DNA of 62,364 nucleotides from Prevotella sp. (lineage in GTDB: Bacteria > Bacteroidota > Bacteroidia > Bacteroidales > Bacteroidaceae): contig JAGBJJ010000093.1 of assembly GCA_017934525.1 (NCBI GenBank), positions 1 through 62,364 on the forward strand, given 5' to 3'. Both the position numbers and the translations under genes were made by a program. The notes under the pieces are model-generated. The model was not told the origin of the DNA. It did no database searches and saw only the letters and a program-made list of their open reading frames with translations. Below are positions 8,216 to 15,762 of this stretch, piece by piece (position 1 is the stretch's first letter; the number at the start of each line of letters is the position of its first letter).

Positions 8216-8688
8216 AAGAAGTCAGCTTTCCGTTTGCGCAGCGTGCGCAGGGCCTTGCTCATCTGGTGCTCCACGGTCTTCACCGAGATGCCCATGCGCA
8301 GGGCTATCTCATTGTAGGTCAGACCGTCACGTTTGGCCAGCAGCAGCACCTCGCGGCAGCGCGGGGGCAGGGCGTCTACGGCCGTCCACAGCTCTGCCTC
8401 GTGCAGCGAGCGCTCCTGCGCCTCCTCGTCGGTGATGCAGCCATCGAGGTCAGTGGGCTGTATGTCGGCAAACAAGGGCTGGCGGCGGCGAAGCTGGTCG
8501 ATGCAGCGGTTGCGCACGGCTGTGTAGAGCCACGCCCGTGTGTTTTCCGGCCTCACCTCAGCTTCCAGCAGGCTCACAAAGCAGTCCTGCACGGTATCTT
8601 CGGCAGCCTGCACGTCGCGCAGGTAGTGCAGCGCATAGAGGCACAGCGGGCGGTAATAAGTGCGGAAAGACAAATCAATGTTTCGCAT
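8191..8688 (-). CDS. ECF-type RNA polymerase sigma factor
   Basis: 165 residues. Region 2 spans about residues 8-70: FRTYYRPLCLYALHYLRD, AEDTVQDCFVSLL, and WLYTAVRNRCIDQLRR, the DNA-melting and -10-binding helices. Region 4 spans about 105-155 with LPPRCREVLLLAKRDG and YNEIALRMGISVKTVEHQM, the -35-binding helix-turn-helix. It belongs to the Bacteroidetes FecI-like group that pairs with FecR-type anti-sigma factors; the nearest is the short one at 2850-3335. The canonical order sigma, anti-sigma, receptor is broken here: a plus-strand lipoprotein gene intervenes. The -7 box lies so close to the ATG that the mRNA would have almost no leader. Confidence 0.92.
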   Translation of the reverse strand: MRNIDLSFRTYYRPLCLYALHYLRDVQAAEDTVQDCFVSLLEAEVRPENTRAWLYTAVRNRCIDQLRRRQPLFADIQPTDLDGCITDEEAQERSLHEAELWTAVDALPPRCREVLLLAKRDGLTYNEIALRMGISVKTVEHQMSKALRTLRKRKADFFYSFLSFV

Positions 8689-8696
8689 ACGGTTTG

Positions 8697-8718
8697 CAAA
8701 GGTAAGCCGTTTTCGGCT
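8697..8718 (-). promoter_or_regulatory. Promoter of the ECF sigma gene with a small dyad
   Basis: TACCTTTG on the minus strand occupies 8704-8697, ending 8 bp before the ATG at 8688, so transcription would begin within a few bases of the start codon. Just upstream, 8705-8718 is a dyad (AGCCG, TTTT, CGGCT) where a spacer is expected. No good TTTG box is visible, which would fit a promoter that depends on another factor. Confidence 0.55.
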
Positions 8719-8750
8719 AACATCAATCCTTTTTTACGTTTATTTCTCGT

Positions 8751-8819
8751 AAAAAAACAGAAAAGTGAGAAGTTTGCTGCCGTCTTTAAAGGAAGAAGGT
8801 AGCAAACTTCTCACTTTTC
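8751..8819 (-). terminator. mdh: Strong intrinsic terminator of malate dehydrogenase
   Basis: Arms at 8760-8781 and 8798-8819 form a 22-bp stem with one G-T wobble and a 16-nt loop. Read on the minus strand it is followed by a run of seven T (8757-8751). It lies 22 bp after the mdh stop and about 45 bp before the sigma promoter, insulating the two genes. Confidence 0.85.
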
Positions 8820-8840
8820 GCTTTTACTTTTTACCTCCGA

Positions 8841-9827
8841 TTACAGGTTGGCATTGTCCTTGCCCCAGTCCTCGACGGCGGGGATGATGTCGAGCGAGAT
8901 AATCTCGTCGCGCATCTTCTGCAGGTGCTCATACGACTTCTGGAGCTCAGCCATTTCCTCAGCGGTACCCTCGGGCTTGGTGTAGTGCACACCGTCCTTG
9001 TCGATGACCGTAGGCATAGCCATCATGACGTTCTTGAAGCCGAAGTCGTTGACATAGCAGCCGGCAGGCCAGCGGAAGGGCTCGCCGCCCATGGCACCCT
9101 CAATCATCTTCACAGCCTGGTAAGCGGGGCTCTGGAACGACGAGCGGCCGCGCAGCTTGATGATGTTCGAGCCACCCTGAGTGGTCATGTGCTTAATCTC
9201 GGCCCAGCGCTCAGCCGTGAGGGGAAGCTCAGAGAGGGGCTTGCCGTCAATGAGGGCCTTGCTGGCGAAGACAGCCATCTGCTCGCCGTGGCCACCGTAG
9301 GTGTAGGCGTTGGTCACCTTGTCCTGGCGCACGCCGAACTCCTGAGCCAGCTGTTGCTGCAGGCGGGTCGAGTCGAGAGCAGCCAGCGAGGTGAGCTGGT
9401 TAGGCTTCAGACCAGAGTGAATCAGAGCGGTCAGAGCAGTCACGTCAGCGGGGTTGAAGATCACCACCACGTGCTTCACGTCGGGGCAGTACTTCTTGAT
9501 GTTCTCACCGAAGTCGGCAGCAATCTTGCAGTTGCCCTTCAGCAGGTCTTCGCGGGTCATGCCCTCCTTGCGGGGAGCGCCGCCGCTGGAGATGATATAC
9601 TTAGCGCCGGTGAAAGCCTTCTCGGGGTCAACGGTATAAGAGACGTTGGCACCGGGGAATGCGCAGTGGCAAATCTCGTCGTAAACGCCATGAACGCCGG
9701 GCTCATAGATATCATACAAGCAGATGTTGGGGGTCAGGCCCAGCATCAGCACACTCTGCACCATGTTAGAACCGATCATACCGCCGGCGCCAACAATTAC
9801 CAATTTCTCATCAGTCAAAAATGCCAT
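8841..9827 (-). CDS. mdh: Malate dehydrogenase
   Basis: 328 residues, the usual length. It interconverts malate and oxaloacetate with NAD(H) in the cytoplasm; in Bacteroidales it belongs to the reductive branch leading to fumarate and succinate. The Rossmann loop is GAGGMIGS at 13-20. The substrate loop holds R86 and R92 (GGAPRKEGMTREDLL), with NPADV at about 125, D152 and R155 (LDSTR) and the proton-relay histidine H180 (TYGGHGEQM). The GGAPRKEGM loop places it with malate dehydrogenases rather than lactate dehydrogenases, where a Gln replaces the first Arg. It is monocistronic, with a promoter upstream and a strong terminator downstream. Confidence 0.95.
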   Translation of the reverse strand: MAFLTDEKLVIVGAGGMIGSNMVQSVLMLGLTPNICLYDIYEPGVHGVYDEICHCAFPGANVSYTVDPEKAFTGAKYIISSGGAPRKEGMTREDLLKGNCKIAADFGENIKKYCPDVKHVVVIFNPADVTALTALIHSGLKPNQLTSLAALDSTRLQQQLAQEFGVRQDKVTNAYTYGGHGEQMAVFASKALIDGKPLSELPLTAERWAEIKHMTTQGGSNIIKLRGRSSFQSPAYQAVKMIEGAMGGEPFRWPAGCYVNDFGFKNVMMAMPTVIDKDGVHYTKPEGTAEEMAELQKSYEHLQKMRDEIISLDIIPAVEDWGKDNANL

Positions 9828-9880
9828 AATTCTTTTTACAGTTTTATTTGGTTTATAAAATGTTTGATGTTTTCCGTGCG

Positions 9881-9913
9881 CAAAATTACTAAAAAAAAGA
9901 AAGATCGACGAAT
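9881..9913 (-). promoter_or_regulatory. mdh: Promoter of mdh
   Basis: On the minus strand TTCG (9913-9910) and TAATTTTG (9888-9881) are 21 bp apart, giving a leader of about 45 nt. Upstream, the 9828-10280 gap also holds a plus-strand TATCTTTG at 9977-9984 without a good -33 box, the dyad array at 10068-10136 and the pepP promoter. Confidence 0.6.
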
Positions 9914-10067
9914 GAAAGCTGGAAAAATCACGCAGCAGGCGGCAGTTTTTTATTTTTTTATTATTTTATTTTCCCTTATCTTTGTCACCTCGAAATGACA
10001 ATTAGACGGTGCGCTTGCATGTGGCGGCAGGCTACGACAGACCCTTGCCGGCGTTGCCTTTGCTGGC

Positions 10068-10136
10068 AATTCTGGCCGGAATTTCATGGATTTCGGCCGG
10101 AATTTCATGGATTTTGGCCAGAATTTGTTGCAGAAT
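10068..10136. repeat. Triple dyad array, 21-bp period (copy A)
   Basis: Three 16-bp dyads of the form AATTYYGGCCRRAATT (first base A or G) are centred on GGCC at 10074, 10095 and 10116, exactly 21 bp apart. The linkers are also similar (TCATGG between units). The array lies between divergent mdh and pepP and ends 3 bp before the pepP -33 box. The same arrangement recurs at 28234-28297. Because 21 bp is seven codons, the array encodes repeated heptapeptides in any frame; no real gene is implied. Confidence 0.85.
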
Positions 10137-10138
10137 AA

Positions 10139-10170
10139 TTTGTATAATTGCAAAATAGTAGGTAACTTTG
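10139..10170 (+). promoter_or_regulatory. Promoter of the Xaa-Pro aminopeptidase gene
   Basis: TTTG (10139-10142), 20 bp, then TAACTTTG (10163-10170): a perfect Bacteroidetes promoter. The leader to the ATG at 10281 is about 105 nt. The dyad array lies immediately upstream. Confidence 0.85.
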
Positions 10171-10280
10171 CGGCATCAATGCTAACAACGGCTCCCTAAG
10201 ACCACCCCGCGCGAGCACGGCTCAGCTGCCGGCGGCGTGTGGACGGCAGTGGGCATAAACCTTTAAAGTATAGAGACCTT

Positions 10281-12077
10281 ATGACAACAATTGCACAACG
10301 ACTGCAGCAACTGCGCGACATCATGCGGCGCGAGCGCCTGGCCGCCTTCATCTTTCCCAGCACCGACCCCCATCAGGGCGAATATATACCCGACCACTGG
10401 AAGGGCCGCGAGTTTATATCCGGCTTCAACGGCTCGGCCGGCACGGCCGTGGTCACCCTCCATAGCGCGGCCCTATGGACTGACAGCCGCTACTTCATAG
10501 CTGCCGAGCAGCAGCTGAAGGACACCGAGTTTCAGCTGATGAAGCTCAAGGTGGCCGGCACGCCCACCATCGCCGAATGGATTATGGGGCAGTGTGCGGC
10601 GAACAACGAGTCCTCTACAGAGGTGGGTGTCGACGGCATGGTGTGCTCCACGGCCGAGGCGCGCGACCTCATCGGCGAGCTGCGGCGCCATGGCGGCTTC
10701 ACCCTGCGCACCAATCTCGACCCCCTGCACGAGATATGGAAGAACCGTCCGCCCATACCCATGAACCCCGTGGAGATATATCCCATGCAGTTTGCCGGCG
10801 AGGCTGCCCACGACAAGCTGAGCCGTGTGCGCAGGGCCCTGCGCCAGCAGCATGCCGACGGCATGCTCATGGCCTCGCTCGACGATATCGCCTGGACGCT
10901 CAACCTGCGCGGCACCGACGTGCACTGCAATCCGGTCGTCGTGTCCTACCTGCTCATCTCCACTTCCGGTGCTACGCTCTATGTCGACCGCCGGAAGCTG
11001 TCGGCCCAGGTGATAAGCTACCTGAAAGCCGAGGGCGTCAGTGTAGACAGCTACGAGAACGTGAAGCAGGGGCTGAAAGACTACTTTGAATACAACATAC
11101 TGCTCGACCCCAACGAGGTGAACTACACGCTGTTCAGCGTCTGTCCGCGCGAGAAGGTGGAGGCCGAATCGCCCGTGAAGCGCATGAAAACCGTTAAGAA
11201 TGAAAGGGAACGCCTGGGTTTTCGTGAGGCGATGCTGCGCGACGGCATCGCCATGGTCAAGTTTCTGAAGTGGCTCGACGAGGAAATAGCGAAGAACGCT
11301 TCGCTCTCAGAGCTGACCGTCGACGAGAGGCTGACGGCCCTGCGCGCCGAGCAGCCGCTCTATCGCGACATCTCCTTCGACACCATCGCGGCCTACGCTG
11401 AGCACGGCGCCATCGTGCACTATGAGGCTACGAAGGAAACCGACGTGCCCCTGCGCCCTGAAGGCCTGCTGCTGCTCGACAGCGGCGCGCAGTATATGGA
11501 CGGCACCACCGACATCACCCGCACCATTGCCCTGGGGCCCCTGACCGACGAGATGCGCCGCGTCTACACCCTCGTGCTGAAAGGCCACATACAGATAGAG
11601 CTGGCCAAGTTTCCCTCGGGCATCAGCGGCACGCAGCTCGACGTGCTGGCCAAGCGGGCCATGTGGCGCGAAGGACTGAGCTACCTGCACGGCACGGGCC
11701 ACGGCGTGGGCACCTACCTGAACGTGCACGAGGGGCCTCACCAGATACGCATGGAGTGGAAACCCGCCCCGCTGGTGGCCGGCATGACCGTCACCGACGA
11801 GCCGGGCATCTATCTGGAGGGCCGCTTCGGCGTACGCATCGAAAATACGCTGCTCGTGGTGCCCTATAAGGAGACGGAGTTCGGCCAGTTCCTCGGCTTC
11901 GAGTCGCTCACACTCTGCCCCATCGACAAGCGCCCCATCGACGTGGCGATGCTCGACGACGAGGAGCTGCAGTGGCTCAACGACTACCATCAGACGGTAT
12001 TCGACCGTCTCTCGCCTCACCTCGACGCCGCCGAACAGGAATGGCTGCGCCAGGCTTGTGCGCCCTTGGAGCGATAG
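10281..12077 (+). CDS. pepP: Xaa-Pro aminopeptidase (M24 family)
   Basis: 598 residues from the ATG at 10281 (MTTIAQRLQQLRD). An ATG at 10239 would add 14 residues unlike the family. The enzyme removes an N-terminal residue preceding proline, in the cytoplasm. Two creatinase-like N-terminal domains (about 1-160 and 165-310) precede the pita-bread catalytic domain (about 320-530). The five metal ligands are in place: D400, D411 (LLDSGAQYMDGTTDITRT), H474 (GTGHGVG), E507 (TDEPGIY) and E521 (RIEN). A C-terminal helical extension follows. The length and three-domain form match the eukaryote-like aminopeptidase P1 group common in Bacteroidetes rather than the 440-residue E. coli PepP. The gene for a HerA-like ATPase follows after 46 bp and may be co-transcribed. 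Confidence 0.92.
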   Translation: MTTIAQRLQQLRDIMRRERLAAFIFPSTDPHQGEYIPDHWKGREFISGFNGSAGTAVVTLHSAALWTDSRYFIAAEQQLKDTEFQLMKLKVAGTPTIAEWIMGQCAANNESSTEVGVDGMVCSTAEARDLIGELRRHGGFTLRTNLDPLHEIWKNRPPIPMNPVEIYPMQFAGEAAHDKLSRVRRALRQQHADGMLMASLDDIAWTLNLRGTDVHCNPVVVSYLLISTSGATLYVDRRKLSAQVISYLKAEGVSVDSYENVKQGLKDYFEYNILLDPNEVNYTLFSVCPREKVEAESPVKRMKTVKNERERLGFREAMLRDGIAMVKFLKWLDEEIAKNASLSELTVDERLTALRAEQPLYRDISFDTIAAYAEHGAIVHYEATKETDVPLRPEGLLLLDSGAQYMDGTTDITRTIALGPLTDEMRRVYTLVLKGHIQIELAKFPSGISGTQLDVLAKRAMWREGLSYLHGTGHGVGTYLNVHEGPHQIRMEWKPAPLVAGMTVTDEPGIYLEGRFGVRIENTLLVVPYKETEFGQFLGFESLTLCPIDKRPIDVAMLDDEELQWLNDYHQTVFDRLSPHLDAAEQEWLRQACAPLER

Positions 12078-12123
12078 CATCATCCAACATCAAGACACTA
12101 AACAATAAAAAAAAGAACCGAAT

Positions 12124-13806
12124 ATGTACGACAAAGACCACGGGCTCTACATAGCCCACTGCTCCAGCGGACCGCTGAGCATAGTAGGGAAGATGGCCAA
12201 CCGGCACGGACTCATTGCCGGCGCCACGGGTACGGGTAAGACCGTCACGCTGCAGGTGATGGCCGAATCGTTCTGCCAGGCCGGCGTGCCATGCTTTATG
12301 GCCGACATGAAGGGCGACCTCTCCGGCATCTCGCAGGCTGGCAAGATGAGCGGCTTCATAGAGAAGCGGTTGCCGGAGTTCTTTCCCGCTGACCATTCAG
12401 CATCTGACATTGACCATCTGGATAAACCTTATGCTGAAGATAAAGGCAATGGTCGATGGTCGATGGCCAATGGTCAGTCAATACAGTTCCAGAGCTGCCC
12501 CGTGCGCTTCTTCGATGTGTACGGCGAACAGGGACACCCCATGCGCGCCACTGTGTCGCAGATGGGACCGCAGCTGCTCTCGCGCCTGCTGGGGCTGAAC
12601 GAGACGCAGGACGGCGTGCTCAACATCGTGTTCCGTGTGGCCGACGAGCGCGGACTGATGATTCTCGACCTGAAGGACCTCCGCTCCATGCTCGACTATG
12701 TGTCGCAGCACGCCAAGGAGTACACGTCGACCTACGGCAATGTGTCCTCAGCCTCGGTGGGGGCCATCCAGCGCGCCCTGCTGCAGCTTGAGGCGCAAGG
12801 TGCCGACAAATTCTTTGGCGAACCCTCGTTTGACATCCACGACCTGATGACCACCGTGCCCGATGCTTTCTCGCCAGGTCAGAAAGGCGTGATGAACGTG
12901 CTGGCTGCCGACAAGCTGATGATGCAGCCGAAACTCTACTCCACTTTCCTGCTCTGGCTGCTCTCCGAACTCTATAGCACCCTGCCAGAGGTGGGCGACC
13001 TGCCCCTGCCGAAGCTTGTGTTCTTCTTCGATGAGGCCCACATGCTCTTCACTGACACCTCGAAGGCCCTGCTCGACAAGATTGAACAAGTCATCCGCCT
13101 TATCCGCTCGAAGGGCGTGGGCATCTACTTCATCACGCAGAGCCCCACAGACATCCCCGAGAACATCCTCGGACAGCTGGGCAACCGCGTGCAGCATGCC
13201 CTGCGTGCCTATACCCCAAAGGACCAGAAGGCCGTGAAGGCAGCGGCCGACACCTTCCGCGCCAACCCCGCCTTCAAGACCGATGAGGCCATCATGCAGC
13301 TCGAGACGGGCGAGGCCCTTGTCTCATTCCTCGACGAGAAGGGTGCCCCGACAATGGTGGAACGCGCCAAGGTGCTGTTTCCGCTCTCGCAGATTGGTGC
13401 CATCACCGAGGGCCAGCGCCTCGACATCATCAAGCAGAGCCGTATCTACGGTAAGTACGACACGCCCGTCGACCGCGAGAGTGCCTACGAGATTCTGACG
13501 AAGGAGGCCACCGAGCTGGCTCTGCAGGAGGAAGCCGACAAGCTGGAAAAGGCCGACAAGAAGACGAAGGAGAAGGAGGAGAAGGCGAAGCCGGGTATCA
13601 TGTCGAAGGTAGTTAAGGCTGTGATGACGGCAGTCACCTCTACGCTGGCCACCATCTTAGGAGCCTGGGTGAGCGACAAGGTGAGCGGCAAGAAGACGAA
13701 GAGCCGCACATCGGCCAAGGAGAAGATGGTGAAGAATGCCACCTCGGCTGCTACGCGCACCATCACCAAGGAGCTGACGCGCGACATCCTGGGCAACCTG
13801 AAGTAA
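12124..13806 (+). CDS. HerA-like ATPase (DUF853 / YjgR family) with an in-frame repeat insertion
   Basis: 560 residues. The Walker A motif is GATGTGKT at 33-40; Walker B with catalytic acid is FFFDEAHML (D303, E304). Further conserved blocks are [27 protein letters not shown] and [20 protein letters not shown]. Family members are hexameric FtsK/HerA-type ATPases; the physiological role of the DUF853 branch is not settled. The C-terminal 100 residues are Lys/Glu-rich and coiled, then an Ala-rich tail. About residues 89-118 are poorly matched to the family and encoded by a repeat-like, self-complementary stretch (12389-12477), while flanking blocks are intact and in frame. The next gene is convergent, with a shared terminator between. 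Confidence 0.9.
   Translation: MYDKDHGLYIAHCSSGPLSIVGKMANRHGLIAGATGTGKTVTLQVMAESFCQAGVPCFMADMKGDLSGISQAGKMSGFIEKRLPEFFPADHSASDIDHLDKPYAEDKGNGRWSMANGQSIQFQSCPVRFFDVYGEQGHPMRATVSQMGPQLLSRLLGLNETQDGVLNIVFRVADERGLMILDLKDLRSMLDYVSQHAKEYTSTYGNVSSASVGAIQRALLQLEAQGADKFFGEPSFDIHDLMTTVPDAFSPGQKGVMNVLAADKLMMQPKLYSTFLLWLLSELYSTLPEVGDLPLPKLVFFFDEAHMLFTDTSKALLDKIEQVIRLIRSKGVGIYFITQSPTDIPENILGQLGNRVQHALRAYTPKDQKAVKAAADTFRANPAFKTDEAIMQLETGEALVSFLDEKGAPTMVERAKVLFPLSQIGAITEGQRLDIIKQSRIYGKYDTPVDRESAYEILTKEATELALQEEADKLEKADKKTKEKEEKAKPGIMSKVVKAVMTAVTSTLATILGAWVSDKVSGKKTKSRTSAKEKMVKNATSAATRTITKELTRDILGNLK
12389..12477. repeat. Repeat element inserted in frame inside the HerA-like gene
   Basis: The stretch is bounded by CTGACCATT (12389-12397) and its exact complement AATGGTCAG (12469-12477). 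It also contains TTGACCAT in the left half and ATGGTCGATGGTCGATGGCC in the right half, so it is built from short TGGTC(A/G)A-type units. It encodes about 30 residues between the conserved RLPEFF and [11 protein letters not shown] blocks, where E. coli YjgR, recalled from memory, has a much shorter linker. Confidence 0.65.
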
Positions 13807-13820
13807 AAAAGCATCAAAAA

Positions 13821-13860
13821 GAAAACGCGCCTTTCATTTTGAAGGCGCGTTTTCTTATTT
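13821..13860. terminator. Bidirectional terminator between convergent genes
   Basis: Arms GAAAACGCGCCTT and AAGGCGCGTTTTC form a 13-bp GC-rich stem, with T-rich sequence after it on the plus strand (TTTTCTTATTTTTTTC) and A-rich sequence before it. It serves the HerA-like gene (plus) and the secreted-protein genes ending at 13878 (minus). Confidence 0.85.
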
Positions 13861-13877
13861 TTTTCATTTCTCATTTC

Positions 13878-15716
13878 TCATTTCGAAGTCTTCATCACCT
13901 TTTTGCCATTGATGATGTAGAGGCCCGGTTTCAGAAGAGATGCTTGGGCAGAACTGTTGCTGACGCGGCGTCCCTGCAGGTCGTAGATGTTGCTCTGCAT
14001 GTCGTTGTCAGCTTTCAGCGCAGAAGAAATGTCGTTGTAGCTCTGTCCTAAGGCAATGGTCTCGCCATTGTTGATGACCATCGTCATGCTGCCTGCTCTG
14101 GGAGCTACGAAAGCCACGATGCGCAGGTTGTCGGCATTCCATTCGGGATCGAGGGCAAACGAGTATGACTTCTCGTAGGTGGCACCGTCGCTGGAATACA
14201 GCGGGTCGCCGTAGACGCTCGACACATAGCGGCGCAGCACGTTGTTGTGCTCGTAGTCGTTGACCCAAGTGCCAGTGTTGAGTTGCGGGGCCACCAGATG
14301 GTCCTCGACGACACAGACGAAGAGCGATGCCGACGGGACAATCTGCTCGTAGCCCTTGGCCAGACGGCCGCTCACGTTGACCTTGGCCGTGCGGCCGTCA
14401 AGCTCGGTTTGCAGACTGATGTCGACCACGGTGGGCAGTTCGCTGCTCATAACCTTGAGCATGTTTCCAATCTGTTGGGCCGTCTGCTCGCGGGCGTCTT
14501 CGTAGTAGGCAATGGTGTTTGTCAGCCCGTCGCCGCCCAGGAAGCCTGGGTAGCGGTTGAACGATGCGCTGGGCCAGCCCGTCATGCCGAGGTAATTGTT
14601 GATGGTGGTGGCCACATCGGTGACGAAGGGGTCGGGGTAGCTTAAGTTCTGCGTGGCATGCACCGAGATGCGGGCTACGTCGGTGTTGTAGTCCTCGAGC
14701 ATGGTCAGCATCTCGTCGCCCCATGGGCAATAGGTGCACGAGGTCGACGTGAGGTGTTCTACGATGTGCTTCTGGCGGTCGAAGACCTGCGAGAGCACGG
14801 CGAAGGTGGTGGTGGCCTGACTGTAGGAAGAGCCGTCGAAGGGCATGCCGTCTACCGTCTTTGTGCTGACGGTGAGCCGGTGGGTGCCGCCTTCTGTCTC
14901 AGCGGGCAGTGTCAGCTGGCTGCTGATGTCTTCGCTGGCCGAGGGAGCCAGTCCTGGGCGTCCGCTGACGGTGGTCACCTCCTGGCCGTCGATGGCTACC
15001 GAATAGACGATGTCGGCCGGCTCGCTGCCGTAGTTGATGGCACGGAAGGTGTAGGCCAGTTGTCCTTTCAGTTCAGTGTAGGTGTCGCAGACCAGGTCGC
15101 TCACCACCACGTCGGTAGTGGCGAAGTCGCCTTCTACGATAGCCTGTATGCAGAGCGTGCCGGTTGACTCGGGCATGACGTAGAGGCCGATGCCGTTGGC
15201 CGACAGGCGGCCGTAGCAGTAGCTGCTGTTCTCCACGTAGGGTTTCACCACGCCGATGGCAAAGAGCGAGTTGGTGTTGCGGAACTTATAACCCACGAAG
15301 TAGCGCTGTCCCTGTACGATGGTGAGCGGCTTGTCGAGCGTCACCAGGTTCCAGCCTTCGGCGGTCTCGGCAATCTCCTGCGAGGCAAGGTCTGCTGAGC
15401 CAAAGGTGCCGTCGGCATTCACCTCGCGTATGAATACGGTGGCTTTGCCCACAGGCTTCGTCACAGCAAAGCGGATGGCCGTGATCTGGCTGCCTACGAA
15501 CTTCTCGGTCATGGCGTCGGAGATGTAGATGCAGGGCATCACAGTACCTGTCACGTCGAAGCCGGCTCCTTCGCTTTCATAGTCGTCGGTGGTGTTGTAG
15601 GCCAGCATTCGCTGGTTGGGTTCCAGCTCCATCTTAGCGGGGCTGGTCTGGGCGGTTGCAGCGGTGAGCATCGTCAGCGCGGTGAGCACTGACAGGAGTG
15701 TTTTGCGGATGATCAT
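13878..15716 (-). CDS. Secreted Omp28-related protein with type IX-like C-terminal tail
   Basis: 612 residues. A signal peptide at 1-22 (LLSVLTALTMLTAATA) is followed by a beta-rich N-terminal region (about 40-200), an Ig-like domain (about 205-310) and an Omp28-like thioredoxin-fold domain (about 320-540), marked by HIVEHLTSTSCTYCPWG with a C-x-x-C pair and GWPSASFNRY. The C-terminus, SNIYDLQGRRV then LLKPGLYIINGKKVMK, matches the short sorting-like tail of type IX secretion cargo in Bacteroidetes. The product is therefore expected outside the outer membrane. Whether the Cys pair is redox active is unknown. It is downstream of the next minus-strand gene, 46 bp apart, and probably shares its transcript. 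Confidence 0.82.
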   Translation of the reverse strand: MIIRKTLLSVLTALTMLTAATAQTSPAKMELEPNQRMLAYNTTDDYESEGAGFDVTGTVMPCIYISDAMTEKFVGSQITAIRFAVTKPVGKATVFIREVNADGTFGSADLASQEIAETAEGWNLVTLDKPLTIVQGQRYFVGYKFRNTNSLFAIGVVKPYVENSSYCYGRLSANGIGLYVMPESTGTLCIQAIVEGDFATTDVVVSDLVCDTYTELKGQLAYTFRAINYGSEPADIVYSVAIDGQEVTTVSGRPGLAPSASEDISSQLTLPAETEGGTHRLTVSTKTVDGMPFDGSSYSQATTTFAVLSQVFDRQKHIVEHLTSTSCTYCPWGDEMLTMLEDYNTDVARISVHATQNLSYPDPFVTDVATTINNYLGMTGWPSASFNRYPGFLGGDGLTNTIAYYEDAREQTAQQIGNMLKVMSSELPTVVDISLQTELDGRTAKVNVSGRLAKGYEQIVPSASLFVCVVEDHLVAPQLNTGTWVNDYEHNNVLRRYVSSVYGDPLYSSDGATYEKSYSFALDPEWNADNLRIVAFVAPRAGSMTMVINNGETIALGQSYNDISSALKADNDMQSNIYDLQGRRVSNSSAQASLLKPGLYIINGKKVMKTSK

Positions 15717-15724
15717 TTTCTTCT

Positions 15725-15757
15725 TTCGTTATTTCGTTATCATGTTATCACGTCATT
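15725..15757. repeat. 8-bp periodic degenerate repeat in the spacer
   Basis: Between the two minus-strand secreted genes the spacer reads as consecutive 8-mers: TTTCGTTA, TTTCGTTA, TCATGTTA, TCACGTCA. A similar sequence (as complement) fills the spacer at 30361-30422, and a weaker one that at 38716-38779. Confidence 0.5.
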
Positions 15758-15762
15758 TTGCT

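Noticed and set aside
9950-10153. Small frame encoding repeated RPKSMKF-type heptapeptides
   Set aside because: The peptide repeat is a by-product of the 21-bp DNA repeat, which stays open in several frames on both strands; no start context.
10239-10280. Earlier ATG for the Xaa-Pro aminopeptidase
   Set aside because: The extra 14 residues are not family-like; the family start matches MTTIAQRLQQLRD at 10281.
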